17,296 nucleotides of DNA from an uncultured Steroidobacter sp. (GTDB taxonomy: Bacteria; Pseudomonadota; Gammaproteobacteria; Steroidobacterales; Steroidobacteraceae): contig CAMLEO010000138.1 in assembly GCA_946478975.1 (NCBI GenBank), forward strand, positions 1 to 17,296, given 5' to 3'. Below are positions 1 to 6,318 of the stretch, one piece after another. Position 1 is the stretch's first letter, and each line of letters opens with the position of its first letter. Made by a program: the position numbers and the translations under genes. Under the pieces are notes generated by a model, which saw only the letters and a program-made list of their open reading frames with translations, searched no databases and was not told the origin of the DNA.

Positions 1-401
1 TGAATGACGCCGGCGGGGCAGGAAATCATTTCCCACGGTCCGAGCTCTTTGCCCACGCGGCGGCCGTCTTCATCTTCGATGAACACGACGCACCGGCCTT
101 GCAGGATGAAAAACACTTCTTCGACTTCGTGAGTGTGCGGAGCGTTGCCCTGGCCGGGCGGCACCAACATGATCGACAGCGTGAAGTTGCCTGCGGGCAC
201 GACGTTGCCATCGTTGTGCTTGCCGGAAGCGCCGGCGCCGACGAAACGATGCTGCGCGCGGCGATAGCCATCGATGTTTGCATCGGAGAACGCATTCCAG
301 TCCGGCACGCGATCGGCGAAGCGCGCGACGTAGCGTTCCATGATGGTTTCCAGCGGCACACCAACCAGCTCCGGCGGCCGAGGATGACGGGCAATGGCCA
401 T
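1..401 (-). CDS. Cupin-domain protein, 3' end outside window
   Basis: The frame opens with ATG at 401 and stays open for 133 codons to the left edge, so the C-terminus is missing. A GAGAGG ribosome-binding site lies 8 nt upstream and supports this start over the out-of-frame ATG at 406. The protein has the first cupin motif, PGQGNAPHTHEVEEVFFILQG (G, HxH, E, G spacing), so it should bind a divalent metal through two His and one Glu in a small beta-barrel. Cupins of this type range from small dioxygenases to isomerases and sugar- or polyketide-modifying proteins, so the reaction cannot be named. The start lies 12 bp after the monooxygenase stop on the same strand, so the two are almost certainly co-transcribed and the cupin probably handles the hydroxylated product. 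No signal peptide is seen, so it is likely cytoplasmic. Confidence 0.85.
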   Translation of the reverse strand, partial: MAIARHPRPPELVGVPLETIMERYVARFADRVPDWNAFSDANIDGYRRAQHRFVGAGASGKHNDGNVVPAGNFTLSIMLVPPGQGNAPHTHEVEEVFFILQGRCVVFIEDEDGRRVGKELGPWEMISCPAGVI

Positions 402-413
402 GGCATGTTCCTC

Positions 414-1634
414 TCAGGCGGTGGCGTTCGCTTCCCGAAGACTGTCGATCAAGCAAGCGCGACGAATGAACGCATCGTGCAGCTCGGGATCATTGGACTG
501 GCGACGAATGTGATCGAGCTTGCGCGCCCGCTCGACCGGATCTCTCTCGCCCAGCGTTTGTTTGTTTTGAATGCTCTGTGCCTGCACGTAATCGACCTGC
601 GCCTTGCGACGCTGGCGCGTGTAGCGATCGAACAGCGCCTGATCGTCGGCGCCTTCGAACCAGATCGCGTGCAGCTTATCGGCGAGATTGAGCGCATCGT
701 GAATGCCGCCGTTCATGCCCATGCCGCCGACTGGATTATTCACGTGCGCAGAATCGCCAGCTAACAGCACGCGCCCGCGATTGAACGTGGCCGCGACGCG
801 CTGATGGACTTTGTACAGCGCGATGGTCGCGATCTCATAACTACCGGGCTTGGGACAAAACTTTTGCAACCGCGCCTCGACGGCGTCGGGCGACAGCAGC
901 TCTTCGTCGGTTTGTTCCGGCCGCGTCGGGCTCACCGCGCGCCACATGCCTTCACCTTCCGGGCCGCGCGCTTTGAACAGATTCATCCACTCGTCGGGAT
1001 CGGAGAAATAGTTGCGATTGCTGAGCTGCGGCCGCAGCGCGAAGAAATCGAATCGGGTGTCGATCTTCAAGAAACGTTCCGGCCAGGTGAAGCCGTCGAA
1101 TTCGATGTCGGCGAGCTTGCGCACGGTGCTGCGGCCGCCGTCGCAGCCGACCAGATAACGGCCCGAGATAATTTCAGTGCTGCCGTCTTCGAGCGCTAGT
1201 GTGACATCGACGTGATCGGCGTTCTGAGCAAGCGCAATCACACGAGTCGAGGTGCGAATCTCTGCTTCGGGATCGTTGCGCAATCGTTGCAAAACCGTGC
1301 GCACGATTTTGTACTGCTCCCACTGCAGCACATAGGGATGATCCGGCCGGTCGCGCATGGCTTCGATATCGAAACGTCCGACCAGCTCGCCGGTGACGCG
1401 ATCGATGTAATTGAACACGGGCGAGACCAGGCCCTGTTCAAGTCCATCTTCGAGCAGCCCGAGCTCGTCGAGCATGGCCACAGTCGGTGGATGACAGGAC
1501 GCCGCGCGACAGTCGATCTCTGGCGTCGCGAGCGCCTCGATCACGACGACGGGAATGTTTCGTTTACGCAGCGCGTAGGCGAGCACGGCTCCGATCGGCC
1601 CCGCGCCCGCGATGATGACTCGCCGAGTACCCAT
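414..1634 (-). CDS. FAD-dependent aromatic-type monooxygenase (class A)
   Basis: 406 residues, the usual length for single-component flavoprotein hydroxylases of the p-hydroxybenzoate/UbiH group. The three family motifs are in order: GAGPIG at residues 10-15 with E33 ending the second strand (ADP of FAD), CDGGRS at 164-169 (DG motif), and LAGDSAHVNNPVGGMGMNGG at about 291-310 (GD motif, binding the FAD ribityl and pyrophosphate). Such enzymes use NAD(P)H and O2 to hydroxylate a phenolic or similar ring in the cytoplasm; the substrate cannot be read from the sequence. The cupin gene follows 12 bp downstream. No convincing Shine-Dalgarno sequence precedes the ATG at 1634, and the best promoter would start transcription only about 2 nt before it, so a nearly leaderless message or a later start is possible. 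A GntR-type operator lies just upstream. Meta-pathway hydroxylases of the MhpA type are longer, so that name is not used. Confidence 0.88.
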   Translation of the reverse strand: MGTRRVIIAGAGPIGAVLAYALRKRNIPVVVIEALATPEIDCRAASCHPPTVAMLDELGLLEDGLEQGLVSPVFNYIDRVTGELVGRFDIEAMRDRPDHPYVLQWEQYKIVRTVLQRLRNDPEAEIRTSTRVIALAQNADHVDVTLALEDGSTEIISGRYLVGCDGGRSTVRKLADIEFDGFTWPERFLKIDTRFDFFALRPQLSNRNYFSDPDEWMNLFKARGPEGEGMWRAVSPTRPEQTDEELLSPDAVEARLQKFCPKPGSYEIATIALYKVHQRVAATFNRGRVLLAGDSAHVNNPVGGMGMNGGIHDALNLADKLHAIWFEGADDQALFDRYTRQRRKAQVDYVQAQSIQNKQTLGERDPVERARKLDHIRRQSNDPELHDAFIRRACLIDSLREANATA

Positions 1635-1642
1635 GGCGAGGC

Positions 1643-1671
1643 AGTGTAGCTGGACAGATTTTGTATGACAA
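1643..1671 (-). promoter_or_regulatory. Candidate sigma70 promoter of the monooxygenase-cupin operon
   Basis: On the minus strand TTGTCA (1671-1666) is followed after 17 bp by TACACT (1648-1643), a good match to -35/-10 boxes. The -35 box overlaps the left arm of the TGTATGA operator, an arrangement expected for repression. The predicted transcript start (about 1636) is almost at the ATG, which is the weak point of this call. Confidence 0.45.
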
Positions 1672-1686
1672 ACATAGAGTCATACA
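1661..1686. promoter_or_regulatory. Putative GntR (FCD) operator A
   Basis: TGTATGA at 1662-1668 and its inverted copy TCATACA at 1680-1686 are separated by 11 bp. The left arm lies in TTGTATGACAA, which is itself a TTGT-N3-ACAA dyad, the typical shape of FadR/FCD-type GntR operators. It occupies the 61-bp gap between the GntR stop and the monooxygenase start and overlaps the candidate -35 box. The same motif occurs in two other intergenic regions of the locus. Confidence 0.6.
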
Positions 1687-1695
1687 GGACGAGGG

Positions 1696-2430
1696 CTACC
1701 GACGAGCTGGGGCACCTGCGGCGGCGGCAGCAGCGGCAGCTGGAGCGGCGGCTTGCTGCTCCTCTTGCTCAAGCTTGGCGACCACCGCTCGGCGAGCCGC
1801 GCCCAAGTGTTCGCTCATGGCCTTCGCAGCGGCGTTGGCATTGCCGGCCTGAATCGCTTCCATCAGGCGATCCCATTCGTGGATGCCTTCTTCGAGCCGG
1901 CCCGGCTCCGCCATCGAACGCATGCGCAGGTAGTTCACGCGCGTCAGCAGCTGGCGCGCCATGTCGGCAATCACCTTGCTGCCCGAGCCATTGAGAATGG
2001 TCTCGTAGAACTCGCCGGCCATGATCGCCAGCTCGCGCACGTCGCCCTTGTGAATGACTTTGCGCAGGTCCTTGTGGATCCGCTGCAGCTTCTTGATGGC
2101 ATTTTCATCGGCGGCGGCCACAAAGCGCTTCACCGCCATTGTTTCCAACATCTCGCGCAGCAGATAAATGTCTTCGGCGTCCTTGGACGTGATCACCGCG
2201 ACTGTGATGTTTCGGCGCTTGCCGACTTCGATCAGGTTCTCGGCCTGCAGCTGGCGCAGGGCCTCGCGCACCGACGTGCGGCTCACACCCAACGCTTCGC
2301 ACAGCTCGCGCTCCACCAGGCGATGACCCGGCGGATACAGCCCGCGGCTGATGGCGTTACGCAGCTTGTCCAGCGCGTGCTCGCGCACCAGTGTCGGGTT
2401 TTCAACGATTCGCAGATCGTGGTATTCCAA
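1696..2430 (-). CDS. GntR-family transcriptional regulator, FCD subfamily
   Basis: 244 residues. Residues 12-75 form the winged helix-turn-helix, with the characteristic ERELCEALGVSRTSVREALR at about 40-59. The rest is a helical FCD effector domain (about 85-215). H184 and H208 sit where FCD metal ligands are expected, but the usual first His, in the D-x-x-F-H motif, is Tyr142 in GEFYETI, so metal binding may be weakened. The start is TTG at 2430, supported by GAGGG 6 nt upstream; no ATG is available nearby. The C-terminus ends in an Ala-rich tail (AAAPAAAAAAAAGAPARR). FCD regulators usually repress carbon-catabolism genes and respond to a carboxylic-acid metabolite. Its position among the catabolic genes and the repeated TGTATGA sites point to local control of the locus. 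It follows the dehydrogenase-like gene by 99 bp on the same strand. Confidence 0.93.
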   Translation of the reverse strand: MEYHDLRIVENPTLVREHALDKLRNAISRGLYPPGHRLVERELCEALGVSRTSVREALRQLQAENLIEVGKRRNITVAVITSKDAEDIYLLREMLETMAVKRFVAAADENAIKKLQRIHKDLRKVIHKGDVRELAIMAGEFYETILNGSGSKVIADMARQLLTRVNYLRMRSMAEPGRLEEGIHEWDRLMEAIQAGNANAAAKAMSEHLGAARRAVVAKLEQEEQQAAAPAAAAAAAAGAPARR

Positions 2431-2470
2431 GGTCCGCCCTCAACTAAAACACTCTGTCATCAGGAGGCGC

Positions 2471-2498
2471 ATTTTACGCCAGGACATGCCGCGGCATG
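2471..2498. repeat. 14-bp perfect palindrome and possible -10 box upstream of gntR
   Basis: CATGCCGCGGCATG (2485-2498) is a perfect palindrome in the 99-bp gap between the dehydrogenase-like gene and gntR. Next to it on the minus strand is TAAAAT (2476-2471), a good -10 hexamer, but no good -35 is seen. It could be an operator for a separate gntR promoter or a hairpin in a joint transcript. It does not resemble the TGTATGA motif. Confidence 0.35.
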
Positions 2499-2529
2499 CG
2501 GCGCGCGTCCCAACTGAGCCTCAAGAAAT

Positions 2530-3339
2530 CTAGTATCCATCACGGCAGAGTCCCGCGATTGGCAGCGCGCCGCCGAGCCGTGCGGATTGCAGGATACTGT
2601 ACGCTGTCAGGGCCGAAGTTTTCGGATTATCGGCCGCGGCACGCGCGAATATATCGAAGCTGAAGTAGCCAAACGCGCCGCGCGCTTCGATGCGGCCAAG
2701 CGGGTCAGTGACGTTGCGTGAAGACACCAAGCGCACGCGGGTGGCGTCCATTCCTAAACCTGCCAATGCGATAGCAACGCCCACGTTGACGTTTTTCGGA
2801 TATGCCAGCGCCGCTTCGCGCGCCGTGCCGACGAAAAACGCGCGCTCTGTTTCCGAATGATCCAAGTCCAGTACTCGCTCGGCGGCTGTACCGCGCCAGG
2901 CGTGCGGCGGCTTGAAGGACGGGTAGGTAACCTCATCCAAACCCGCAAGCCGCGCGGCAAGCAGTCCATCGAGGCCTGCGATTGCCCCCGAGGACAGGAG
3001 CGCGCGGCCGCCGCCCTGATCTTCGGCATCGATCAACTCAGCTCGAACCTGGTCATCGGCGAGCGCACCGACAGATGAAACGATCACGTCGATGCCTGCT
3101 CTCAACAAGGGCGCGGCATATTCCTTCACCGCGGAATGACCTGCGCATTCGAGCACGACCTGCGGACCTGCATCGATCAGCGCCTGAACATCATGAACTG
3201 CGTGGGGCGCCGCACGGCCGGGCCGCACGAGGACCGCGGCAAGTGAGGAGTTCTCGCCGAGCTTCGTCAGTGCGGATACGACTTCGTGCCCGATGGCCCC
3301 GAAGCCGATCATTCCGAGCCGTAGGTCAGGTCGGATCAT
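2530..3339 (-). CDS. Aspartate-dehydrogenase-like NAD(P)-binding protein
   Basis: 269 residues, matching the bacterial L-aspartate dehydrogenase (NadX, COG1712) family. The N-terminal Rossmann fold has GFGAIG at residues 12-17. The C-terminal part has the family block YPKNVNVGVAIALAGLG (180-196), then ARGAFG (219-224), NPKTSALTAYSIL (238-250) and a terminal Gly-rich segment. True NadX oxidises L-aspartate to iminoaspartate with NAD(P)+. In family members I remember, the segment before GAFG reads N-x-H-E-I, with the His proposed as catalytic (about residue 220 in the ~267-residue enzymes). Here it reads DPLGRIEARGAFG, with Gly215 in place of His. The cofactor fold is therefore kept while the substrate or reaction may have changed. 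The gene is divergent from the aldehyde dehydrogenase operon across a 116-bp promoter region and upstream of gntR. The Shine-Dalgarno is weak. The family call is firm; NadX function is doubtful. Confidence 0.85.
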   Translation of the reverse strand: MIRPDLRLGMIGFGAIGHEVVSALTKLGENSSLAAVLVRPGRAAPHAVHDVQALIDAGPQVVLECAGHSAVKEYAAPLLRAGIDVIVSSVGALADDQVRAELIDAEDQGGGRALLSSGAIAGLDGLLAARLAGLDEVTYPSFKPPHAWRGTAAERVLDLDHSETERAFFVGTAREAALAYPKNVNVGVAIALAGLGMDATRVRLVSSRNVTDPLGRIEARGAFGYFSFDIFARAAADNPKTSALTAYSILQSARLGGALPIAGLCRDGY

Positions 3340-3371
3340 GGGTGTCCAAATCTGCGGGTGGGCTGGGCTGT

Positions 3372-3400
3372 TTGATAATATTGTATGACCGTATTACCTT
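3372..3400 (+). promoter_or_regulatory. Divergent promoter region with putative GntR operator B
   Basis: TTGATA (3372-3377), 17 bp, then TACCTT (3395-3400) is a modest sigma70-type promoter for the plus-strand operon. On the minus strand TATTAT (3382-3377) could serve as the -10 for the dehydrogenase-like gene. TTGTATGACC (3381-3390) lies inside the plus-strand spacer. GTATGACC and GTATTACC form an 8-bp direct repeat at 3383-3398. One regulator bound here could control both directions. Confidence 0.5.
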
Positions 3401-3455
3401 AACTGCATCCTGAATTCCTCGGATCGACCCTTCGCATCGAACATGGGGTATCCCG

Positions 3456-4406
3456 GTGGGTGTCCAAGAACGTGTTCCTGTCGCCATCCTCGGCTCCGGC
3501 AATATCGGCACGGACCTGATGATCAAGATCCTGCGCACCAGCCGGGCCTTGGCGCTGAAGGCGATGGTCGGTGTCGATCCGCAATCGGAAGGGTTGGCGA
3601 GGGCGGAGCGGCTGGGCGTGGCGACCACCGCGAAAGGCATCGAAGGCCTGCTCGTCATGCCGGAATTTCAGGACGTTCGCCTCGTGTTCGATGCCACTTC
3701 GGCAGCAGCTCACCGGCAACACGACGCGGTGTTGCGAGCTCACGGCAAGATTTCGATCGACCTGACCCCGGCCGCGATCGGTCCGTTTGTGATTCCGCCG
3801 GTGAACGGCGACGAGCATCTGGGCGCGGTCAATCTGAACATGGTGACCTGCGGCGGCCAGGCGACGATTCCCATCGTGGCAGCTATCGGCAGAGTCACGC
3901 CGGTGTTATATGCAGAGATCGTGGCATCCATCGCGAGCCGCTCGGCCGGCCCGGGGACGCGAGCAAACATTGACGAGTTCACTGAGACCACGGCACGAGC
4001 CATCGAACAGGTAGGCGGGGCGCGGCACGGTAAGGCCATTATCGTGCTGAACCCCGCTGAACCTCCGCTGGTGATGCGCGATACGGTCTACTGTCTCACC
4101 GGCAACGCCGACGAAGCCGCCATCGAGGCGTCGGTGCAAACGATGATCCGCGAAGTACAAGGCTACGTTCCGGGTTATCGCTTGAAACAACGTGTGCAGT
4201 TCGAGCGCGTCGGCCCGGGAATCAAACTGCCGCTTCCGGAACTGAGCCGCGACTTCGCCGGGCTCAAAGTCAGCGTGTTCCTGGAAGTCGAAGGCGCGGC
4301 GCATTACCTGCCCGCGTATGCCGGCAATCTCGACATCATGACTTCCGCAGCACTGCGCACCGGCGAGCGCGTAGCTCTGAATCTCCGCAAGGAGATCGCC
4401 GCATGA
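3456..4406 (+). CDS. mhpF: Acetaldehyde dehydrogenase (acylating)
   Basis: 316 residues, the standard length of the DmpF/MhpF/HsaG family. It converts acetaldehyde (or propanal) plus CoA and NAD+ to acyl-CoA and NADH, normally in a complex with the class II aldolase that channels the volatile aldehyde. Visible features are the N-terminal NAD-binding GSGNIG (13-18), catalytic Cys132 in [12 protein letters not shown] exactly where DmpF has it, and the C-terminal dimer/aldolase-contact part ending [14 protein letters not shown]. The start is GTG at 3456; no in-frame ATG lies near, and the ATG at 3443 is in another frame. A G-run just upstream (3445-3448) may serve as ribosome-binding site. The stop overlaps the aldolase start by 4 bp (ATGA), so the two are translationally coupled. 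It is the first gene of the operon behind operator B. The symbol mhpF is by family; dmpF or hsaG would be equally correct. Confidence 0.95.
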   Translation: MGVQERVPVAILGSGNIGTDLMIKILRTSRALALKAMVGVDPQSEGLARAERLGVATTAKGIEGLLVMPEFQDVRLVFDATSAAAHRQHDAVLRAHGKISIDLTPAAIGPFVIPPVNGDEHLGAVNLNMVTCGGQATIPIVAAIGRVTPVLYAEIVASIASRSAGPGTRANIDEFTETTARAIEQVGGARHGKAIIVLNPAEPPLVMRDTVYCLTGNADEAAIEASVQTMIREVQGYVPGYRLKQRVQFERVGPGIKLPLPELSRDFAGLKVSVFLEVEGAAHYLPAYAGNLDIMTSAALRTGERVALNLRKEIAA

Positions 4407-5455
4407 ATCCCAACGGCAAGCTTTATATCCAGGATGTGACGTTGCGCGATGGCATGCATGCCATTCGTCACCAGTACAGCATCGAGCACGTGAAGGCGAT
4501 CGCGCGAGCGCTCGATGAGGCGCACGTCGACGCCATCGAAGTTGCGCACGGCGACGGCCTCGCCGGCTCATCTTTCAACTACGGCTTCGGCGCACACACC
4601 GATTGGGAATGGATCGAAGCCGTCGCTGATGTGATCAAACATGCCAGGCTCACGACGCTGCTGCTGCCGGGCATCGGCACCGTCCACGACCTGCGGCATG
4701 CATACGATCTCGGCGTGAGATCGGTGCGCATCGCTACTCATTGCACCGAAGCCGATGTTTCTCAACAGCACATCGAGTTCGCACGCAATCTCGGCATGGA
4801 CGTGGCGGGCTTTTTGATGATGAGCCACATGATTCCGCCCGAGCAGCTGGCCGCGCAGGCGAAGCTGATGGAATCGTATGGAGCACATTGTGTGTACGTC
4901 ACCGACTCCGGCGGAGCGATGACAATGGATGACACCGCCGCGCGCTTCCAAGCCTACGATCGGGCGTTGAAGCCGGAGACTGAGCGCGGCATTCATGCTC
5001 ATCACAATCTGAGCCTGGGAGTGGCAAACTCCATTCTGGCGGTGAAGAACGGCGCGATTCGCGTCGATGCGAGCCTCGCGGGCATGGGTGCCGGCGCTGG
5101 CAACGCACCGCTGGAAGTTTTCATCGCCGCGGCCGACGTTTACGGATGGCAGCACGGCTGTGATTTGTTCAAGCTGATGGACGCGGCGGAGGACCTGGTC
5201 CGCCCGCTGCAGGATCGACCGGTGCGCGTCGATCGGGAAACCCTGACGCTGGGCTACGCAGGCGTGTACTCGTCTTTCCTGCGTCATGCAGAGAAAGCCG
5301 CTGCCACCTACGGGCTCGACACGCGCGCGATTCTGGTCGAGCTGGGCCGGCGACGCATGGTCGGCGGCCAAGAGGACATGATCACCGACGTGGCGCTGGA
5401 CCTGGCGCGGGCACGTGACGCCCAAGCCGATCGGCGCAGCAAACAAGTTGTCTAG
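4403..5455 (+). CDS. mhpE: 4-hydroxy-2-oxovalerate aldolase
   Basis: 350 residues, full length for the DmpG/MhpE/HsaF family. This Mn2+-dependent class II enzyme cleaves 4-hydroxy-2-oxo acids to pyruvate and an aldehyde, which is passed to the partner dehydrogenase. The N-terminal [13 protein letters not shown] contains R15, metal ligand D16 and the proposed base H19. The other metal ligands, H198 and H200, lie in GIHAHHN. The C-terminal helical domain (about 290-340) with [17 protein letters not shown] makes the usual dehydrogenase contacts. AAGGAG lies 8 nt before the ATG, and the start overlaps the upstream stop. Together the two genes end a meta-cleavage or steroid-ring pathway, but the hydratase that normally makes the substrate is not in the window. 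The family cannot say whether the substrate is the C5 acid or a longer homologue. Confidence 0.95.
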   Translation: MNPNGKLYIQDVTLRDGMHAIRHQYSIEHVKAIARALDEAHVDAIEVAHGDGLAGSSFNYGFGAHTDWEWIEAVADVIKHARLTTLLLPGIGTVHDLRHAYDLGVRSVRIATHCTEADVSQQHIEFARNLGMDVAGFLMMSHMIPPEQLAAQAKLMESYGAHCVYVTDSGGAMTMDDTAARFQAYDRALKPETERGIHAHHNLSLGVANSILAVKNGAIRVDASLAGMGAGAGNAPLEVFIAAADVYGWQHGCDLFKLMDAAEDLVRPLQDRPVRVDRETLTLGYAGVYSSFLRHAEKAAATYGLDTRAILVELGRRRMVGGQEDMITDVALDLARARDAQADRRSKQVV

Positions 5456-5463
5456 GGAATATT

Positions 5464-6315
5464 ATGGCTGCCAATCCGAAGCCCGCCGTTGCTCCTAGCC
5501 AGGAATATCAAACGATCCGCGCCGACCGCCTGACTCCGACCATCGGCGCCATCATCTCCGGCATCGATCTCGCCCAACCGTTGAGCGCAGCTCAGCTCGA
5601 CGATCTGCACCAGGCGCTCGCGGATCACCAGGTGATTTTCTTCCGCGATCAGCGCCTCGATCCGCCGTCGCTCAAACGTGTCGGCCAATATTTCGGCGAG
5701 CTGCAGATTCACGCGTTGCAGGGCCTGCCGGACCATCCGGAAGTGCGCAAGCTGCAGGCCGATGCGAATTCCAAGCACGTTGCCGGCGAGGAATGGCACA
5801 CCGATATGTCGTGCGCGACCATCCCGCCGATGGGCAGCATTTTGTATCTACACACGCTGCCGACGATGGGCGGCGACACGGTGTTCGCGAGCATGTATGC
5901 CGCGTATGACGCCCTGTCGGATCGCATGAAGGCGTATCTCGAAGGGCTCACGGCCACTCACGACGGCAAGCTCGCGTTCGGCCGCTTCAACCCGGACGGC
6001 AAGTTTCCGATCGCCGTGCATCCGGTGATTCGCACTCATCCAGTCACGGGCCGCAAAGTATTGTTCGTGAACAAGGGCTTCACCGCCCGCATCAACGAAT
6101 TGCCGCCGGCGGAGAGCGACGCGATTCTGCAGTTCCTGTTTCATCACTGTGAGAACGCGTATTTCCAGGTGCGCTTCCGATGGGAGCCGCATTCGGTGGC
6201 GTTCTGGGATAACCGCTGCACGCAGCACCTGGCGATCTGGGATTACTTCCCGCAGCTGCGCTCGGGATTTCGCGTGCAGATTGCGGACAAGGGCGGACCG
6301 AAAGAGTCCGCCTGA
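5464..6315 (+). CDS. TauD/TfdA-family 2-oxoglutarate-dependent dioxygenase
   Basis: 283 residues, the same size as TauD. The Fe(II) facial triad is visible as H112-x-D114 in EWHTDMS and H255 in TQHLAIWDY. R266 and R270 in LRSGFRV occupy the positions that in TauD bind 2-oxoglutarate and the substrate acid group. The enzyme should couple oxidative decarboxylation of 2-oxoglutarate to hydroxylation of a small, probably anionic substrate, in the cytoplasm. Relatives act on taurine, alkyl sulfates, 2,4-D and other aryloxy acids; nothing fixes the substrate. An AGGG site overlapping the aldolase stop lies 6 nt from the ATG, and the gap is 8 bp, so it belongs to the aldolase operon. This suggests a hydroxylation or ether/C-X cleavage step in the same pathway. 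Its TGA directly abuts the stop of the convergent MFS gene. Confidence 0.92.
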   Translation: MAANPKPAVAPSQEYQTIRADRLTPTIGAIISGIDLAQPLSAAQLDDLHQALADHQVIFFRDQRLDPPSLKRVGQYFGELQIHALQGLPDHPEVRKLQADANSKHVAGEEWHTDMSCATIPPMGSILYLHTLPTMGGDTVFASMYAAYDALSDRMKAYLEGLTATHDGKLAFGRFNPDGKFPIAVHPVIRTHPVTGRKVLFVNKGFTARINELPPAESDAILQFLFHHCENAYFQVRFRWEPHSVAFWDNRCTQHLAIWDYFPQLRSGFRVQIADKGGPKESA

Positions 6316-6318
6316 TCA
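6313..6318. other. Back-to-back convergent stop codons
   Basis: TGATCA: the dioxygenase stop TGA (6313-6315) is followed directly by the reverse complement of the MFS stop TGA (6316-6318). There is no intergenic base and no terminator between the two convergent genes, so each transcript must extend antisense into the other gene. Confidence 0.9.

Noticed and set aside
26..406. Minus-strand frame starting at the ATG at 406
   Set aside because: Out of frame with the cupin, low-complexity Ser/Arg-rich product. The 401 start has the cupin motif and a well-placed ribosome-binding site.
5904..5910. GTATGAC inside the TauD-family gene as a further operator
   Set aside because: A single half-site in coding sequence without the leading T or an inverted partner; expected by chance.
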